DNA of 56,674 nucleotides from a virus. Each line of letters opens with the position of its first letter. Positions within the stretch are counted from its first letter, which is position 1. The DNA lies in IMG/VR virus record IMGVR_UViG_3300034072_002225, positions 1 through 56,674 of that record; one strand, written 5' to 3'. The notes under the pieces were generated by a model that was not told the origin of the DNA, ran no database searches, and saw only the letters and a list, made by a program, of their open reading frames with translations. The position numbers and the translations under genes are program-made. This document shows, in pieces, positions 7,483-14,689 of this stretch.

Positions 7483-7511
7483 TAAAAATCACATCACAAT
7501 GTGTTTTGCAA
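7483..7511 (-). promoter_or_regulatory. Candidate early-left promoter with operator O1 in its spacer
   Basis: On the minus strand TTGCAA (7506-7511) is followed after 17 bases by TTTTTA (7483-7488). The spacer is occupied by the operator-like palindrome TCACAT-N4-ATGTGT (7489-7504 as read on the plus strand). The same hexamers and the same 17-base spacing recur at 8255-8283 in front of the cro-like gene, which supports both. Transcription would start near 7476 and enter the gene starting at 7455. Confidence 0.6.
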
Positions 7512-7513
7512 CC

Positions 7514-7541
7514 AGATTATCACATTTGCATGTGAACTCAA
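7514..7541 (-). promoter_or_regulatory. Second candidate early-left promoter with operator O2 as spacer
   Basis: On the minus strand TTGAGT (7536-7541) and TAATCT (7514-7519) are separated by exactly 16 bases, and those 16 bases are the perfect palindrome TCACAT-TTGC-ATGTGA (7520-7535). A repressor dimer bound there would directly cover the promoter. O2 and O1 are 31 bp apart centre to centre, about three helical turns, so dimers would lie on the same DNA face. Confidence 0.6.
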
Positions 7542-8206
7542 ACGAAGCGGGGCTTGTAGCCCCCGATAACCAGGCCCACGATCTCGATCGTATCAACGTG
7601 GTCGCCGGGCGTTTCCACATTGATCGGAAGTTGGTGTTCCGGATGCGTCGAGCGCGGCCAAAGCCAGCGCCGGCCATCGTCATCGACTCGCAGTTCCTTG
7701 ACCGTCGCCTCGATCGTGCCGTCGAACATGTGAAGATAGACAATCACATGGTCCTGATCGCGCGGAGGTCGGATGTCGAGCATGGGTACCCAGATGACCA
7801 GCGATCGATCAGGATACTCCATGTTCATCGAAGGCCCGCGGACTTCCAGGGCCTTGGCTTTTCGACGGAACCGCTCTTCTATGGGCACGTCTACCGCGTA
7901 CCAGAGGGAGCGGTCCCACTCTATCGCCTCGCGAAACTTTCCTGCTTCCACGCTTCCAACAACCCAAATGGAGGTAGGGCTCGGCGGCTCCGGTTCGTCG
8001 CCGTTCAACTTCCATACCGGTACCTGGGCTGTTCGTGCCAGCTTCGCATAGGTCATCTGATCCAGCGCTTCCGAATGGCCGTTCAGGAAGTTGTAGATCG
8101 AGTTGGCGGACACAGCGGACTGTTTTGCCCAACTGGCCGTCTTCAAGCCTCGCTCGTTCATGAAGCGACGAAGGATGTCGCGACGTTCGTCTGCAGTTCT
8201 GACCAT
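7538..8206 (-). CDS. Phage repressor, XRE HTH with S24/LexA-type autoprotease
   Basis: This is the predicted lysogeny repressor. From the ATG at 8206 (222 aa) an HTH is at residues 18-60 (TASWAKQSAVSANSIYNFLNG). The peptidase half has the scissile pair Ala88-Gly89 (VEAGKF), catalytic Ser126 (GPSMNME) and Lys170 (TVKELR). All three elements of RecA-stimulated self-cleavage are therefore present, so the prophage should respond to DNA damage. ATGs at 8215, 8218 and 8230 are alternative starts and none has a clear ribosome site. Operator-like palindromes flank the gene on both sides. Confidence 0.9.
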   Translation of the reverse strand: MVRTADERRDILRRFMNERGLKTASWAKQSAVSANSIYNFLNGHSEALDQMTYAKLARTAQVPVWKLNGDEPEPPSPTSIWVVGSVEAGKFREAIEWDRSLWYAVDVPIEERFRRKAKALEVRGPSMNMEYPDRSLVIWVPMLDIRPPRDQDHVIVYLHMFDGTIEATVKELRVDDDGRRWLWPRSTHPEHQLPINVETPGDHVDTIEIVGLVIGGYKPRFV

Positions 8207-8230
8207 GCGGCGCATCATAGGCGCACGCAT

Positions 8231-8283
8231 TCCCATCCTGATGTGATTGCGCGCTTGCAAATCACATTCTGATGTGGTTTTTA
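8231..8283 (+). promoter_or_regulatory. Early-right promoter and operators O3/O4
   Basis: O4 (8262-8277) reads TCACAT-TCTG-ATGTGG and lies inside the 17-base spacer of a promoter TTGCAA (8255-8260) / TTTTTA (8278-8283). O3 (8231-8246), TCCCAT-CCTG-ATGTGA, is a weaker match next to the repressor start, again 31 bp from its partner. TTGCAA is its own complement, so it could also serve as the -35 box of a leftward repressor promoter whose -10 would fall in O3. The consensus for the four sites is TCACAT-N4-ATGTGA. Confidence 0.65.
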
Positions 8284-8290
8284 GCCGCCC

Positions 8291-8653
8291 ATGGTTGAAG
8301 CTGCCCTCGATCGCGTGCGCAAGGTGCTGGCTCTGCCGGGGATTACCCCGGCTGGACTGGCCAAGCGTGCAAAGTTGCATCCGAATTCCCTCTACTCAGC
8401 GACGTCGCCCGAGTGGAACCCGAGCGCGAATACGCTGCGGGCACTGGAGCCGGTGCTGAAAGAGATCGAAGCAGAGCATGTTGTGAGCCATGGCGCTCAC
8501 GATAGTTGCGACGCCAAGCCGGTGTCGCCCGATAGTTTCGCCGATCCTATCGGGTCGGCAGATCCGTCTGCGGCTGGCCTGCCGGGCTCTGAAGCAGCCG
8601 TAGCCGAAGGGGAGGGTGCCCGTTTCGCCCTCCCCGGAGGGCGGGCGGCATGA
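8291..8653 (+). CDS. Cro-like HTH regulator
   Basis: This is the first rightward gene, divergent from the repressor and directly behind O4. Residues 15-55 (LALPGITPAGLAKRAKLHPNS) form an XRE-type helix-turn-helix. The C-terminal half is disordered, rich in Ser, Pro and Ala. There is no ribosome site, and the ATG is only 7 bases after the proposed -10 box, so the mRNA may be leaderless. By position it should act as Cro, shutting off the repressor promoter during lytic growth. It is coupled to the CII-like gene by ATGA. Confidence 0.75.
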   Translation: MVEAALDRVRKVLALPGITPAGLAKRAKLHPNSLYSATSPEWNPSANTLRALEPVLKEIEAEHVVSHGAHDSCDAKPVSPDSFADPIGSADPSAAGLPGSEAAVAEGEGARFALPGGRAA

Positions 8654-9144
8654 CGGAGCAACGCAACCTGACGCTCGGCGTGCTCGAGCAGGACCTGAAG
8701 GCGGCACAGCGCCAGCTGATCCGCGAATTCGGGGGGCAGGTGGCGGCGGGCGAGCATTTCCGTCGCCCGCAGAGCCGATACAGCGATTGCGGCAATGCCC
8801 ATACCCGCGTGCACCTCACCGTGCAGGAGGTGGCGGATCTCGAAGACCGGACGGTGGGGCGTACCGATCACCCGATCGTCACGCGTCATCTGGCGCGGCG
8901 GCAGGGCTTCGAGCTGGTCGGCCGCCCGCGCGCTCTGCCGAACAAGGGCAATCTGATGCTCGCGAGCGGCACGCTGGTGCAGGAGGCCGGCGACGTCGTG
9001 GCCTCGCTCGGCCGCGCGCTGGCCGACGGGAAGATCGAGGCACGCGAGCACGCCGAAATTCGCGCGGAGATCGATCAGCTGATCGAGGTCGCGGTGACGC
9101 TGGGCGCGCTGGTGGATGCCGCCGCTGATGGGGAGGTTCTATGA
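8650..9144 (+). CDS. Phage regulatory protein, CII family
   Basis: The sequence (LGVLEQDLKAAQRQLIREFGG, YSDCGNAHTRVHLTVQEVADLEDR) matches the general look of the phage regulatory CII family found in proteobacterial temperate phages. Such proteins influence the choice between lysogeny and lysis by activating transcription; the target here is not known. It is 164 aa, ATG overlapping the cro-like stop and stop overlapping the next start. The N-terminal 90 residues carry the family features and the rest is helical. Confidence 0.75.
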   Translation: MTEQRNLTLGVLEQDLKAAQRQLIREFGGQVAAGEHFRRPQSRYSDCGNAHTRVHLTVQEVADLEDRTVGRTDHPIVTRHLARRQGFELVGRPRALPNKGNLMLASGTLVQEAGDVVASLGRALADGKIEAREHAEIRAEIDQLIEVAVTLGALVDAAADGEVL

Positions 9145-9539
9145 AGAAGATGCGCATTCCGCTGGCGGTGCCGAGCGACGGTGCCCACCGGCTTGCCTGG
9201 TTCGTAGCCGAGGCGGGGGAGCCCGACGAGGCGATCGAAGACCTGGCCGCCGGCACGATGACCTCCGTTGCGATGTTCGATCGCGTGCTGTCCGGCGAAA
9301 TCGTGCCGGAAGGCGGGTTCGCCGCCGCGATCGCGCGCGAGACCGAAGGCGCCGTGCTGCCCGGAGACTGGAACCGGGCCGCGAGCGGCCTGTGGGGCGA
9401 TCGGCCGAAGCCGCGCCCCTTCGACACCCATACGCGCCCGCCCTCGGGTCAAAAGAAAATGGACCGGGCGCGCCTCGCCGAGATCATGGGGGTTCGCGCC
9501 TCCATGCTCCCGGCCAAGGGTGCCGCCGTTCCCGCCTGA
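9141..9539 (+). CDS. Phage hypothetical, possible regulator (132 aa)
   Basis: The family is not recognised. The region MTSVAMFDRVLSGEIVPEGGFAAAIARETEGAV has the rhythm of a degenerate helix-turn-helix or XRE recognition unit, and the tail again contains a short helix (DRARLAEIMGVRASML). The start overlaps the CII-like stop (ATGA). It is probably an early regulator or replication accessory protein. Confidence 0.7.
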   Translation: MKKMRIPLAVPSDGAHRLAWFVAEAGEPDEAIEDLAAGTMTSVAMFDRVLSGEIVPEGGFAAAIARETEGAVLPGDWNRAASGLWGDRPKPRPFDTHTRPPSGQKKMDRARLAEIMGVRASMLPAKGAAVPA

Positions 9540-9596
9540 GCGGGGGCGGCGGCACCGATAGCGGAACCAAATGCCCGGAGCGGGCGGGGATGGAAA

Positions 9597-9947
9597 ATGC
9601 ACCAGGGAACGAACGAAGGCATCGGCGCGGCGATCGCGATCGATGCCGTGAAGCTGTATGACTGGCTGCCGCGCGCCCAGCCCAATGCACGGCTGATCTA
9701 TCACCATGGCTTCCACCTGGGCGGCGTCGACCAGGAGCTTGCCGAGATGCTGCGCTTCGAGGCGGAGCGCGGCATGCTGTACCTGGTGCAGGACAAGCGC
9801 GCCGCCGATGCTCGGGGGCATGACTATGTGGCGATCCGATCCTCGCGGAAATGGGCGGCAGGATCGGCGCGGGCGAAGTCCGCGGGATCGCTTTCCTCGC
9901 AGGCTCGCGCCGCCGGCGAGGCCCTCTTTCGGAGCTCCGGCAAGTGA
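9597..9947 (+). CDS. Phage hypothetical protein (116 aa)
   Basis: A small protein with strand-rich character in the first 70 residues (NARLIYHHGFHLGG, GMLYLVQDKRA) and a basic, Ser/Ala-rich tail. No family recognised. A 57-base gap precedes it. Its TGA overlaps the GTG start of the HTH-ASCH gene, so both are translated together. Confidence 0.7.
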   Translation: MHQGTNEGIGAAIAIDAVKLYDWLPRAQPNARLIYHHGFHLGGVDQELAEMLRFEAERGMLYLVQDKRAADARGHDYVAIRSSRKWAAGSARAKSAGSLSSQARAAGEALFRSSGK

Positions 9948-11686
9948 GCGCGGCCGATGATCGCGCGGTGATCGCCGCGCTGCGCGCTGGCAAGGTCGGC
10001 GCGGCCGCCGTGCGGGAGGCGAGCGGGCTGAAGGCGCCGGCGTTCAAGGCGGCGGTGCAGCGGCTGCGCTACCAGGGGAAGGTGCAGTGGGATGCGCTGC
10101 AGCTGACCGCTTCGATGATCGAGACACAGGACGCGGCGTCGGTACCCCCCAACCCGACGCCCGAACCGGCGGCGCCCGCTCTCTGCGTCGCCGGGAATGG
10201 GGAGGATGCCGGCGCCACTGCCCCCTCGGCGCCGGCATCCGGCGATCCGGTTCCGGTGCGGCTGCCGAGCGCGGCCGAGCAGCTGCTGCGCGATATCGAA
10301 GCGTGGTGCGCGCGGACCGGCACGCCCGAAATCAAGCTGGGCCTGGTGGCGCTGCGGCACTCCGGGTTCGTGGCGTTGCTGCGCAAGCGGCTGACGGCGA
10401 CGCCGGACACGATCGCGAAGGTGCGGGCGGTGCTGGCGGCGCATCCCGACGGCATGGCCGAGGTGCCGATGCCGGCGAACAATATCTGCGTTCCGAAGGG
10501 GCCGAAATCGGAGAGCGCGGCGCGGGCGATCGCCGCCAAGGCGGTGGGCCAGCTGGTGCGCCGTGGCGTCAGCACTTTGGCCGAGGAAGTGCGGCAGGAG
10601 GCCGAGGCGGCGGCTGCTCGGCGCAAGGCTTCGCGAATGATCTCTGGCCTTGCTGGCGCCAAGTTGGCCCTGCTCTCCGATCCCACGCCCGCCGAGATGG
10701 TGACCACCGCGCTGGCGGAGACGGTGGACGATGCCGCCAAGGCGATGGCGCGGCGCTGGCCGAGGACCTGGGCGAAGGTGTTGGTCGCCGCGCGCGTGGC
10801 CGACGAGCGCCCCGGGCAGACGCTGATCCGCTTGCTCGAGCTGGGGCTTGCCCAGGTGGAGGCGCGCCCCGTGGCTGATCTCGACGGCAAACCGATCATT
10901 TTCAGCGCTCCGATGGTCCGTGCGCTGCTCGACGGCAGGAAGACGCAGACGCGCAGGTTGTTGACGAAGCCGTTGCCCCCGGCTGATGCCAGTGGCGTTC
11001 GCGCGTGGTTCGCGCCTCCGGACGTGCCGACCAAAGGGATTCCGAACCAGTGGGCCGAGAGCGGTCTCTGGGCGTTCCGCAATTCGGACGAGGAAGATCC
11101 TGAGAACGCGTGCGGCGGCTACAACCGATATTGTGGGCCGCTGCCTTTCCGGCCGGGTGACCGCGCCTATGTCCGCGAGGCGCACCTGATCAGGCGCGCC
11201 ATTCCCTGCCTGCCCCACGAGATGGATTGGCAGTCCCTGTCGGGGCCTGTCGTTCACTACCTAGCGGACGGTGGCGAGCTGCGCCACGAAGGCGACCGGA
11301 GGACTGGGCGCGGCATATATCACGGTCCCGTCGAGAAAGCGCGACCGTCCATCCACATGCCGCGCTGGGCCTCGCGCCTGACGTTGTTCGTCGAGGCGGT
11401 GCGCGTCCAGCGGCTGCAGGACATCAGCGAGGCGGATGCCATCGCCGAGGGCATCAGCGAGCATCCATGCGAGGGGCCACACCGCGGCCCGGACGCAACC
11501 TACTGGACCGCTGAGAGGGGGTCCAAGGACTACCTCGGGCGGACGACGCCAATCGCTGCCTATGGTGCCCTCTGGGACAGCCTCCACACCGACCCCGGCA
11601 CGCGCTGGGAGGACAACCCCTGGATCTACGCGCTGACCTTCAGGGTCAACCGCGGCAACGTCGACCATCTGGAGACCACCGCATGA
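9944..11686 (+). CDS. HTH-ASCH fusion protein (580 aa)
   Basis: The GTG at 9944 overlaps the preceding TGA. Residues 1-60 look like a winged helix (AALRAGKVGAAAVREASGLK). Residues 105-165 carry a second HTH-like unit (AEQLLRDIEAWCARTG ... LRKRLTATPDTIAKVRAVL), a pattern common in sphingomonad phages. A helical middle follows. The C-terminal 265 residues are an ASCH-domain protein of the type usually encoded alone in phages: FSAPMVRALLDGRKTQTRRL near residue 320, RPGDRAYVREA, then MPRWASRLTLFVEAVRVQRL and DISEADAIAEGI. ASCH domains bind RNA or modified bases. The fusion is unusual. It precedes the clamp gene with a 4-base overlap. Confidence 0.8.
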   Translation: MSAADDRAVIAALRAGKVGAAAVREASGLKAPAFKAAVQRLRYQGKVQWDALQLTASMIETQDAASVPPNPTPEPAAPALCVAGNGEDAGATAPSAPASGDPVPVRLPSAAEQLLRDIEAWCARTGTPEIKLGLVALRHSGFVALLRKRLTATPDTIAKVRAVLAAHPDGMAEVPMPANNICVPKGPKSESAARAIAAKAVGQLVRRGVSTLAEEVRQEAEAAAARRKASRMISGLAGAKLALLSDPTPAEMVTTALAETVDDAAKAMARRWPRTWAKVLVAARVADERPGQTLIRLLELGLAQVEARPVADLDGKPIIFSAPMVRALLDGRKTQTRRLLTKPLPPADASGVRAWFAPPDVPTKGIPNQWAESGLWAFRNSDEEDPENACGGYNRYCGPLPFRPGDRAYVREAHLIRRAIPCLPHEMDWQSLSGPVVHYLADGGELRHEGDRRTGRGIYHGPVEKARPSIHMPRWASRLTLFVEAVRVQRLQDISEADAIAEGISEHPCEGPHRGPDATYWTAERGSKDYLGRTTPIAAYGALWDSLHTDPGTRWEDNPWIYALTFRVNRGNVDHLETTA

Positions 11687-12855
11687 CGATCACCCTCGAG
11701 GCGAAGCAGCTGCGCGCGATCGCGGTGGAGGCGAAGGACGTCGCCACCAGTAGCGGCGGCTCGGCGCCGATCTTTTCCAACGTGCTGATCCGCGAGGAAG
11801 CGGAAGGGCGGGTGGTGTTCGTCGCCACCGATCTCGACACGGCGATCGAGCGCCAGCTGGTCGCGGTGCGCGGCGATCTGGCGCGGGCGCCGTTGCGCAC
11901 CACCGTGTCGGCCAAATACCTGGCCGACATCACTGCCAAGCTGCCCAAGGATGCCCAGGTAAAGCTGGAGCATGCCGACGGCAAGCTGAAGCTCACCTCG
12001 GGGCGGGCACGCTTCATGCTCGCGACGTTGCCGGCGGAAGATTTTCCGGCATTCCCCCGTGCGGACTGGGATGCCGAATTCGAGATCGGGGGGAACGCGC
12101 TCGCCGAGCTGTACGATCGCCTGAACTTCGCGATCAGCACGGAAGAGACGCGTTATTACCTTGGCGGCATCTTTCTGCACCGGGTGGAGATCGACGGGCA
12201 GGCGGTGCTGCGGGCGGCCGCGACGGACGGCGCTCGCCTCGCGCGTGCCGAGATCCCGCTGCCGGAAGGTGCGGAGGGGCTGCCCCAGCCCGGCGTGATC
12301 CTGCCGCGGCGGGCGCTGAAGGTGATCCGTGGGCTGATCGATCACATGCCGGCCGACACTGAGGATACCCCGCGCACGATCGGCGTCGCCGTATCGTCGT
12401 CGCGGGCGGAGTTCGACTTCGGGCGCGGCGAGCATGGCGAGACGCGGTTCACCTGCAAACTGATCGACGGCACCTTTCCGGACTATGCCCGGGTGATCCC
12501 GACGGCGAACGACAAGCTGCTGACGGTGGAAAAGGCGGCGCTGCGCGAGGCGGTTGCCCGTGTCGCTACCATCATTTCCGACAAGACCCGGGTGGTGAAG
12601 CTGCAGCTTGCCGGCGAGCTGGTCACCGTGTCCGCAACCTCGATCGAGGCGGGGCAGGCGACCGAGGAAGTGCCCTGCAGCTGGACGGGCGGGGCGCTCG
12701 ATATCGGGTTCAACGCAGCGTTCTTGCAGGACGTGCTCGGCGCGATCGATTCGGACACGGTGGCAGCCGAGATCCAGGATGCGGCCGCTTCGACGCTGTG
12801 GCGGGCCGACAAGGAACCCGACGCGCTGTTCGTGCTGATGCCGGTACGCGTCTGA
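11683..12855 (+). CDS. DNA polymerase III beta subunit-like sliding clamp
   Basis: This 390-residue protein has the layout of a bacterial beta clamp with three domains. Recognisable stretches are the N-terminal MTITLEAKQLRAIA, the second-domain start near RADWDAEFEIGGNALAEL, the ATDGARLA motif, the third-domain DGTFPDYARVIP and the C-terminal ALFVLMPVRV. The clamp rings DNA and tethers polymerase and other partners. A phage-encoded clamp beside a primase and helicase suggests that the phage remodels the host replisome instead of bringing its own polymerase, since no polymerase gene is seen. Coupled by overlaps on both sides. Confidence 0.92.
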   Translation: MTITLEAKQLRAIAVEAKDVATSSGGSAPIFSNVLIREEAEGRVVFVATDLDTAIERQLVAVRGDLARAPLRTTVSAKYLADITAKLPKDAQVKLEHADGKLKLTSGRARFMLATLPAEDFPAFPRADWDAEFEIGGNALAELYDRLNFAISTEETRYYLGGIFLHRVEIDGQAVLRAAATDGARLARAEIPLPEGAEGLPQPGVILPRRALKVIRGLIDHMPADTEDTPRTIGVAVSSSRAEFDFGRGEHGETRFTCKLIDGTFPDYARVIPTANDKLLTVEKAALREAVARVATIISDKTRVVKLQLAGELVTVSATSIEAGQATEEVPCSWTGGALDIGFNAAFLQDVLGAIDSDTVAAEIQDAAASTLWRADKEPDALFVLMPVRV

Positions 12856-12980
12856 TGGCCTGGCAGTTCGAGAATGCGCGCCTGACGTCGACTCCGTGCA
12901 CCTTCGTGCACAAGGGGCGACGTTGGGCGTGGTTCCCGATCTGCCCGCAAACGGGGCGCTGGGTGCCCGACGCCTCATGA
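12855..12980 (+). CDS. 41-aa phage protein between clamp and primase
   Basis: The ATG shares its first base with the clamp stop (TGATG) and the stop overlaps the primase start (ATGA). The protein is aromatic-rich, MAWQFENARLTSTPC followed by RRWAWFPICPQTGRW, with two Cys. Coupling on both sides in a compact operon supports translation. No family recognised; a small DNA- or protein-binding strand-rich fold is possible. Confidence 0.65.
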   Translation: MAWQFENARLTSTPCTFVHKGRRWAWFPICPQTGRWVPDAS

Positions 12981-14251
12981 TCCAGGACCTGCGCGCCCGC
13001 ATCGGAGAGGTTCGCGCCAGGGTGCCGCTGCGCGACGTCGTCGAGAAGGCTGGCGTCAAGCTGTTCGGCAGGGGCAAGAAGCTGCGCGGGCAATGCCCGA
13101 TGCATGGCTCGACCTCGCGCAGCTTCGTCGTCGATACCGATAGCGGCTATGGCCGCTGCTATGGCTGCGGGTGGAACGGTGACGTCGTCCGCTTCGTGAT
13201 GGACCGCTATGGCCTGTCGTTCCGCGACGCGATGGAAGATCTGCAGCGGACCGGTGGGGTGTCGCGCGATGCGGCGCCGGCGGCGCCGACCAGGCGCAAG
13301 CTGGCGGCGAAGCCGGAGCGGCCGTTCATCGATTCGGCCGCGCTCGGGCGCTGGATCTGGCGGAAGGCCGTCCCGCAGATCGATTCCGTTCGGACCTATC
13401 TGCGCAGCCGGGGTGTGCCCGATACGGTGTTGGTGGCCGATCGGCTGATCGACGTGCGGTTCCATGCGCTGGCGCCGCTATATGGGTGGCCGGAGGGCCA
13501 GGACGGTCCCTCCGGCGACACGCCGAAGGCGCCGGCCATGTGCGCGCTGATCCGCGAGCCCCAGCTGGGCGACGATGGCCTGTTGCGGTTCGTGCCGATC
13601 GGCCTGCATGTGACCTTCCTGGCGCCGATGCTGGACGGCAAGATGGTGCGCACGCGGCCAGACGGCAGCCAGTACGAGGCGCGCAAGGTACTCGGGCGGT
13701 CGGGGGGTGGGTGCATCCTGCTCGGCGCGCGGAGCGCGCCCGCCGCCGAAAAATGGGTGGGTATCGACCACACCCGGCCGCTGTTCGCAGGGGAGGGCAT
13801 CGAGACGGTGCTTTCCGGCATGGCGATCGCCGGCGCTGGCCCCGAGGCGCTCGGTCTGGCCGCGATCAGCCTCGACAACCTGCAGGGCGACCCGCTGCGC
13901 TGGCGTGGCGGGGTGTGGCCGCTATTCGACATTAAGCCGGATCCGCACGGCCGCAAGGCGGTGTGCTTCAGCCATGTGGGTGCGGTGACCGGCCTGATCG
14001 ATGCGGACATGAAGCCGCTGCCGGGGCCGATCGAGCGCAAGAGCGGACGGCACATGGGGGAATTGGTGGTGGAGCATCGGGGCGGCGCGATCGTGCGCCG
14101 TGCGATCACCACGGCCGAACGGGCGGCAATCTGCGCCAGCCTGTTCGTGCAGAGCTGGCGCGCGGCGGGGTGCCGGCGCGTCACCGCGGTGCGCCCGCAT
14201 ATGGGGCAGGATTTCAACGACGCAGTGAGGGAGGGGGCGTATGGGCAATGA
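12977..14251 (+). CDS. Phage DNA primase (CHC2 zinc finger plus Toprim)
   Basis: From the coupled ATG at 12977 the protein has 424 residues. A CHC2-type zinc finger is at C40-x2-H43-x17-C61-x2-C64, followed by the usual helix (GDVVRFVMDRYGLSFRDAMEDL). A Toprim core follows, with the acidic motif FAGEGIETVLS near residue 270. This layout makes RNA primers for DNA synthesis in many alphaproteobacterial phages. It sits between the clamp and an SF3 helicase, so the three form a replication block. Confidence 0.9.
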   Translation: MIQDLRARIGEVRARVPLRDVVEKAGVKLFGRGKKLRGQCPMHGSTSRSFVVDTDSGYGRCYGCGWNGDVVRFVMDRYGLSFRDAMEDLQRTGGVSRDAAPAAPTRRKLAAKPERPFIDSAALGRWIWRKAVPQIDSVRTYLRSRGVPDTVLVADRLIDVRFHALAPLYGWPEGQDGPSGDTPKAPAMCALIREPQLGDDGLLRFVPIGLHVTFLAPMLDGKMVRTRPDGSQYEARKVLGRSGGGCILLGARSAPAAEKWVGIDHTRPLFAGEGIETVLSGMAIAGAGPEALGLAAISLDNLQGDPLRWRGGVWPLFDIKPDPHGRKAVCFSHVGAVTGLIDADMKPLPGPIERKSGRHMGELVVEHRGGAIVRRAITTAERAAICASLFVQSWRAAGCRRVTAVRPHMGQDFNDAVREGAYGQ

Positions 14252-14272
14252 TCAGGGCCGAAGGGCCGCGCT

Positions 14273-14689
14273 GTGAAGGATTCGATCGCCGCCGATGGGC
14301 AGGAAGCGCGCCTGATCAAGGCGTTCTTCGAGCAGCTTCGCGCTATCGATGAAGAACAGCTTGATCTGAACGAACGCCGGAAGGACATACTGAAGGCCGC
14401 CAAGGATGCCGAGATCGACGGCAAGACGCTGCGCGTGATGATCATGCGTGCCCGCAAGGCGCCGGAAGAGGTGATGGAAGCCGATCGGCTGCTGGAAACC
14501 TATGAGGCGATCACGGGCACCGGCGCCAATGTGGGCGGGGCGCTTTCGACCAAGCGGAACGCCGACGGCACGTTCGAGGTGAAGATGGTGCAGCCCGCCG
14601 AGGCGGCGAAGCTGACCAATGCGGACAAGCGGCTGCGCGACAGCGTGCTGCTCGCCCAGCTCGAGGAAAGGGCGCGGCGGGGCGAATGA
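14273..14689 (+). CDS. GapR/DUF2312-like DNA-binding protein
   Basis: The first 80 residues (LIKAFFEQLRAIDEEQLDLN, then RKDILKAAKDAEIDGKTLRVMI, then a helix ending LLETYEAITG) follow the DUF2312 pattern of GapR, the alphaproteobacterial protein that binds overtwisted, AT-rich DNA ahead of replication. The match is looser than that of the second copy at 50405-50641. The C-terminal 60 residues are an extra, partly charged extension. The start is a GTG with GAAGGG upstream. It is placed between primase and helicase genes and coupled to the helicase (ATGA), so a role in phage replication is likely. Confidence 0.75.
   Translation: MKDSIAADGQEARLIKAFFEQLRAIDEEQLDLNERRKDILKAAKDAEIDGKTLRVMIMRARKAPEEVMEADRLLETYEAITGTGANVGGALSTKRNADGTFEVKMVQPAEAAKLTNADKRLRDSVLLAQLEERARRGE

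Noticed and set aside
9824-11257. 477-codon minus-strand frame
   Set aside because: Antisense to the HTH-ASCH gene; Arg/His-rich composition typical of a shadow.
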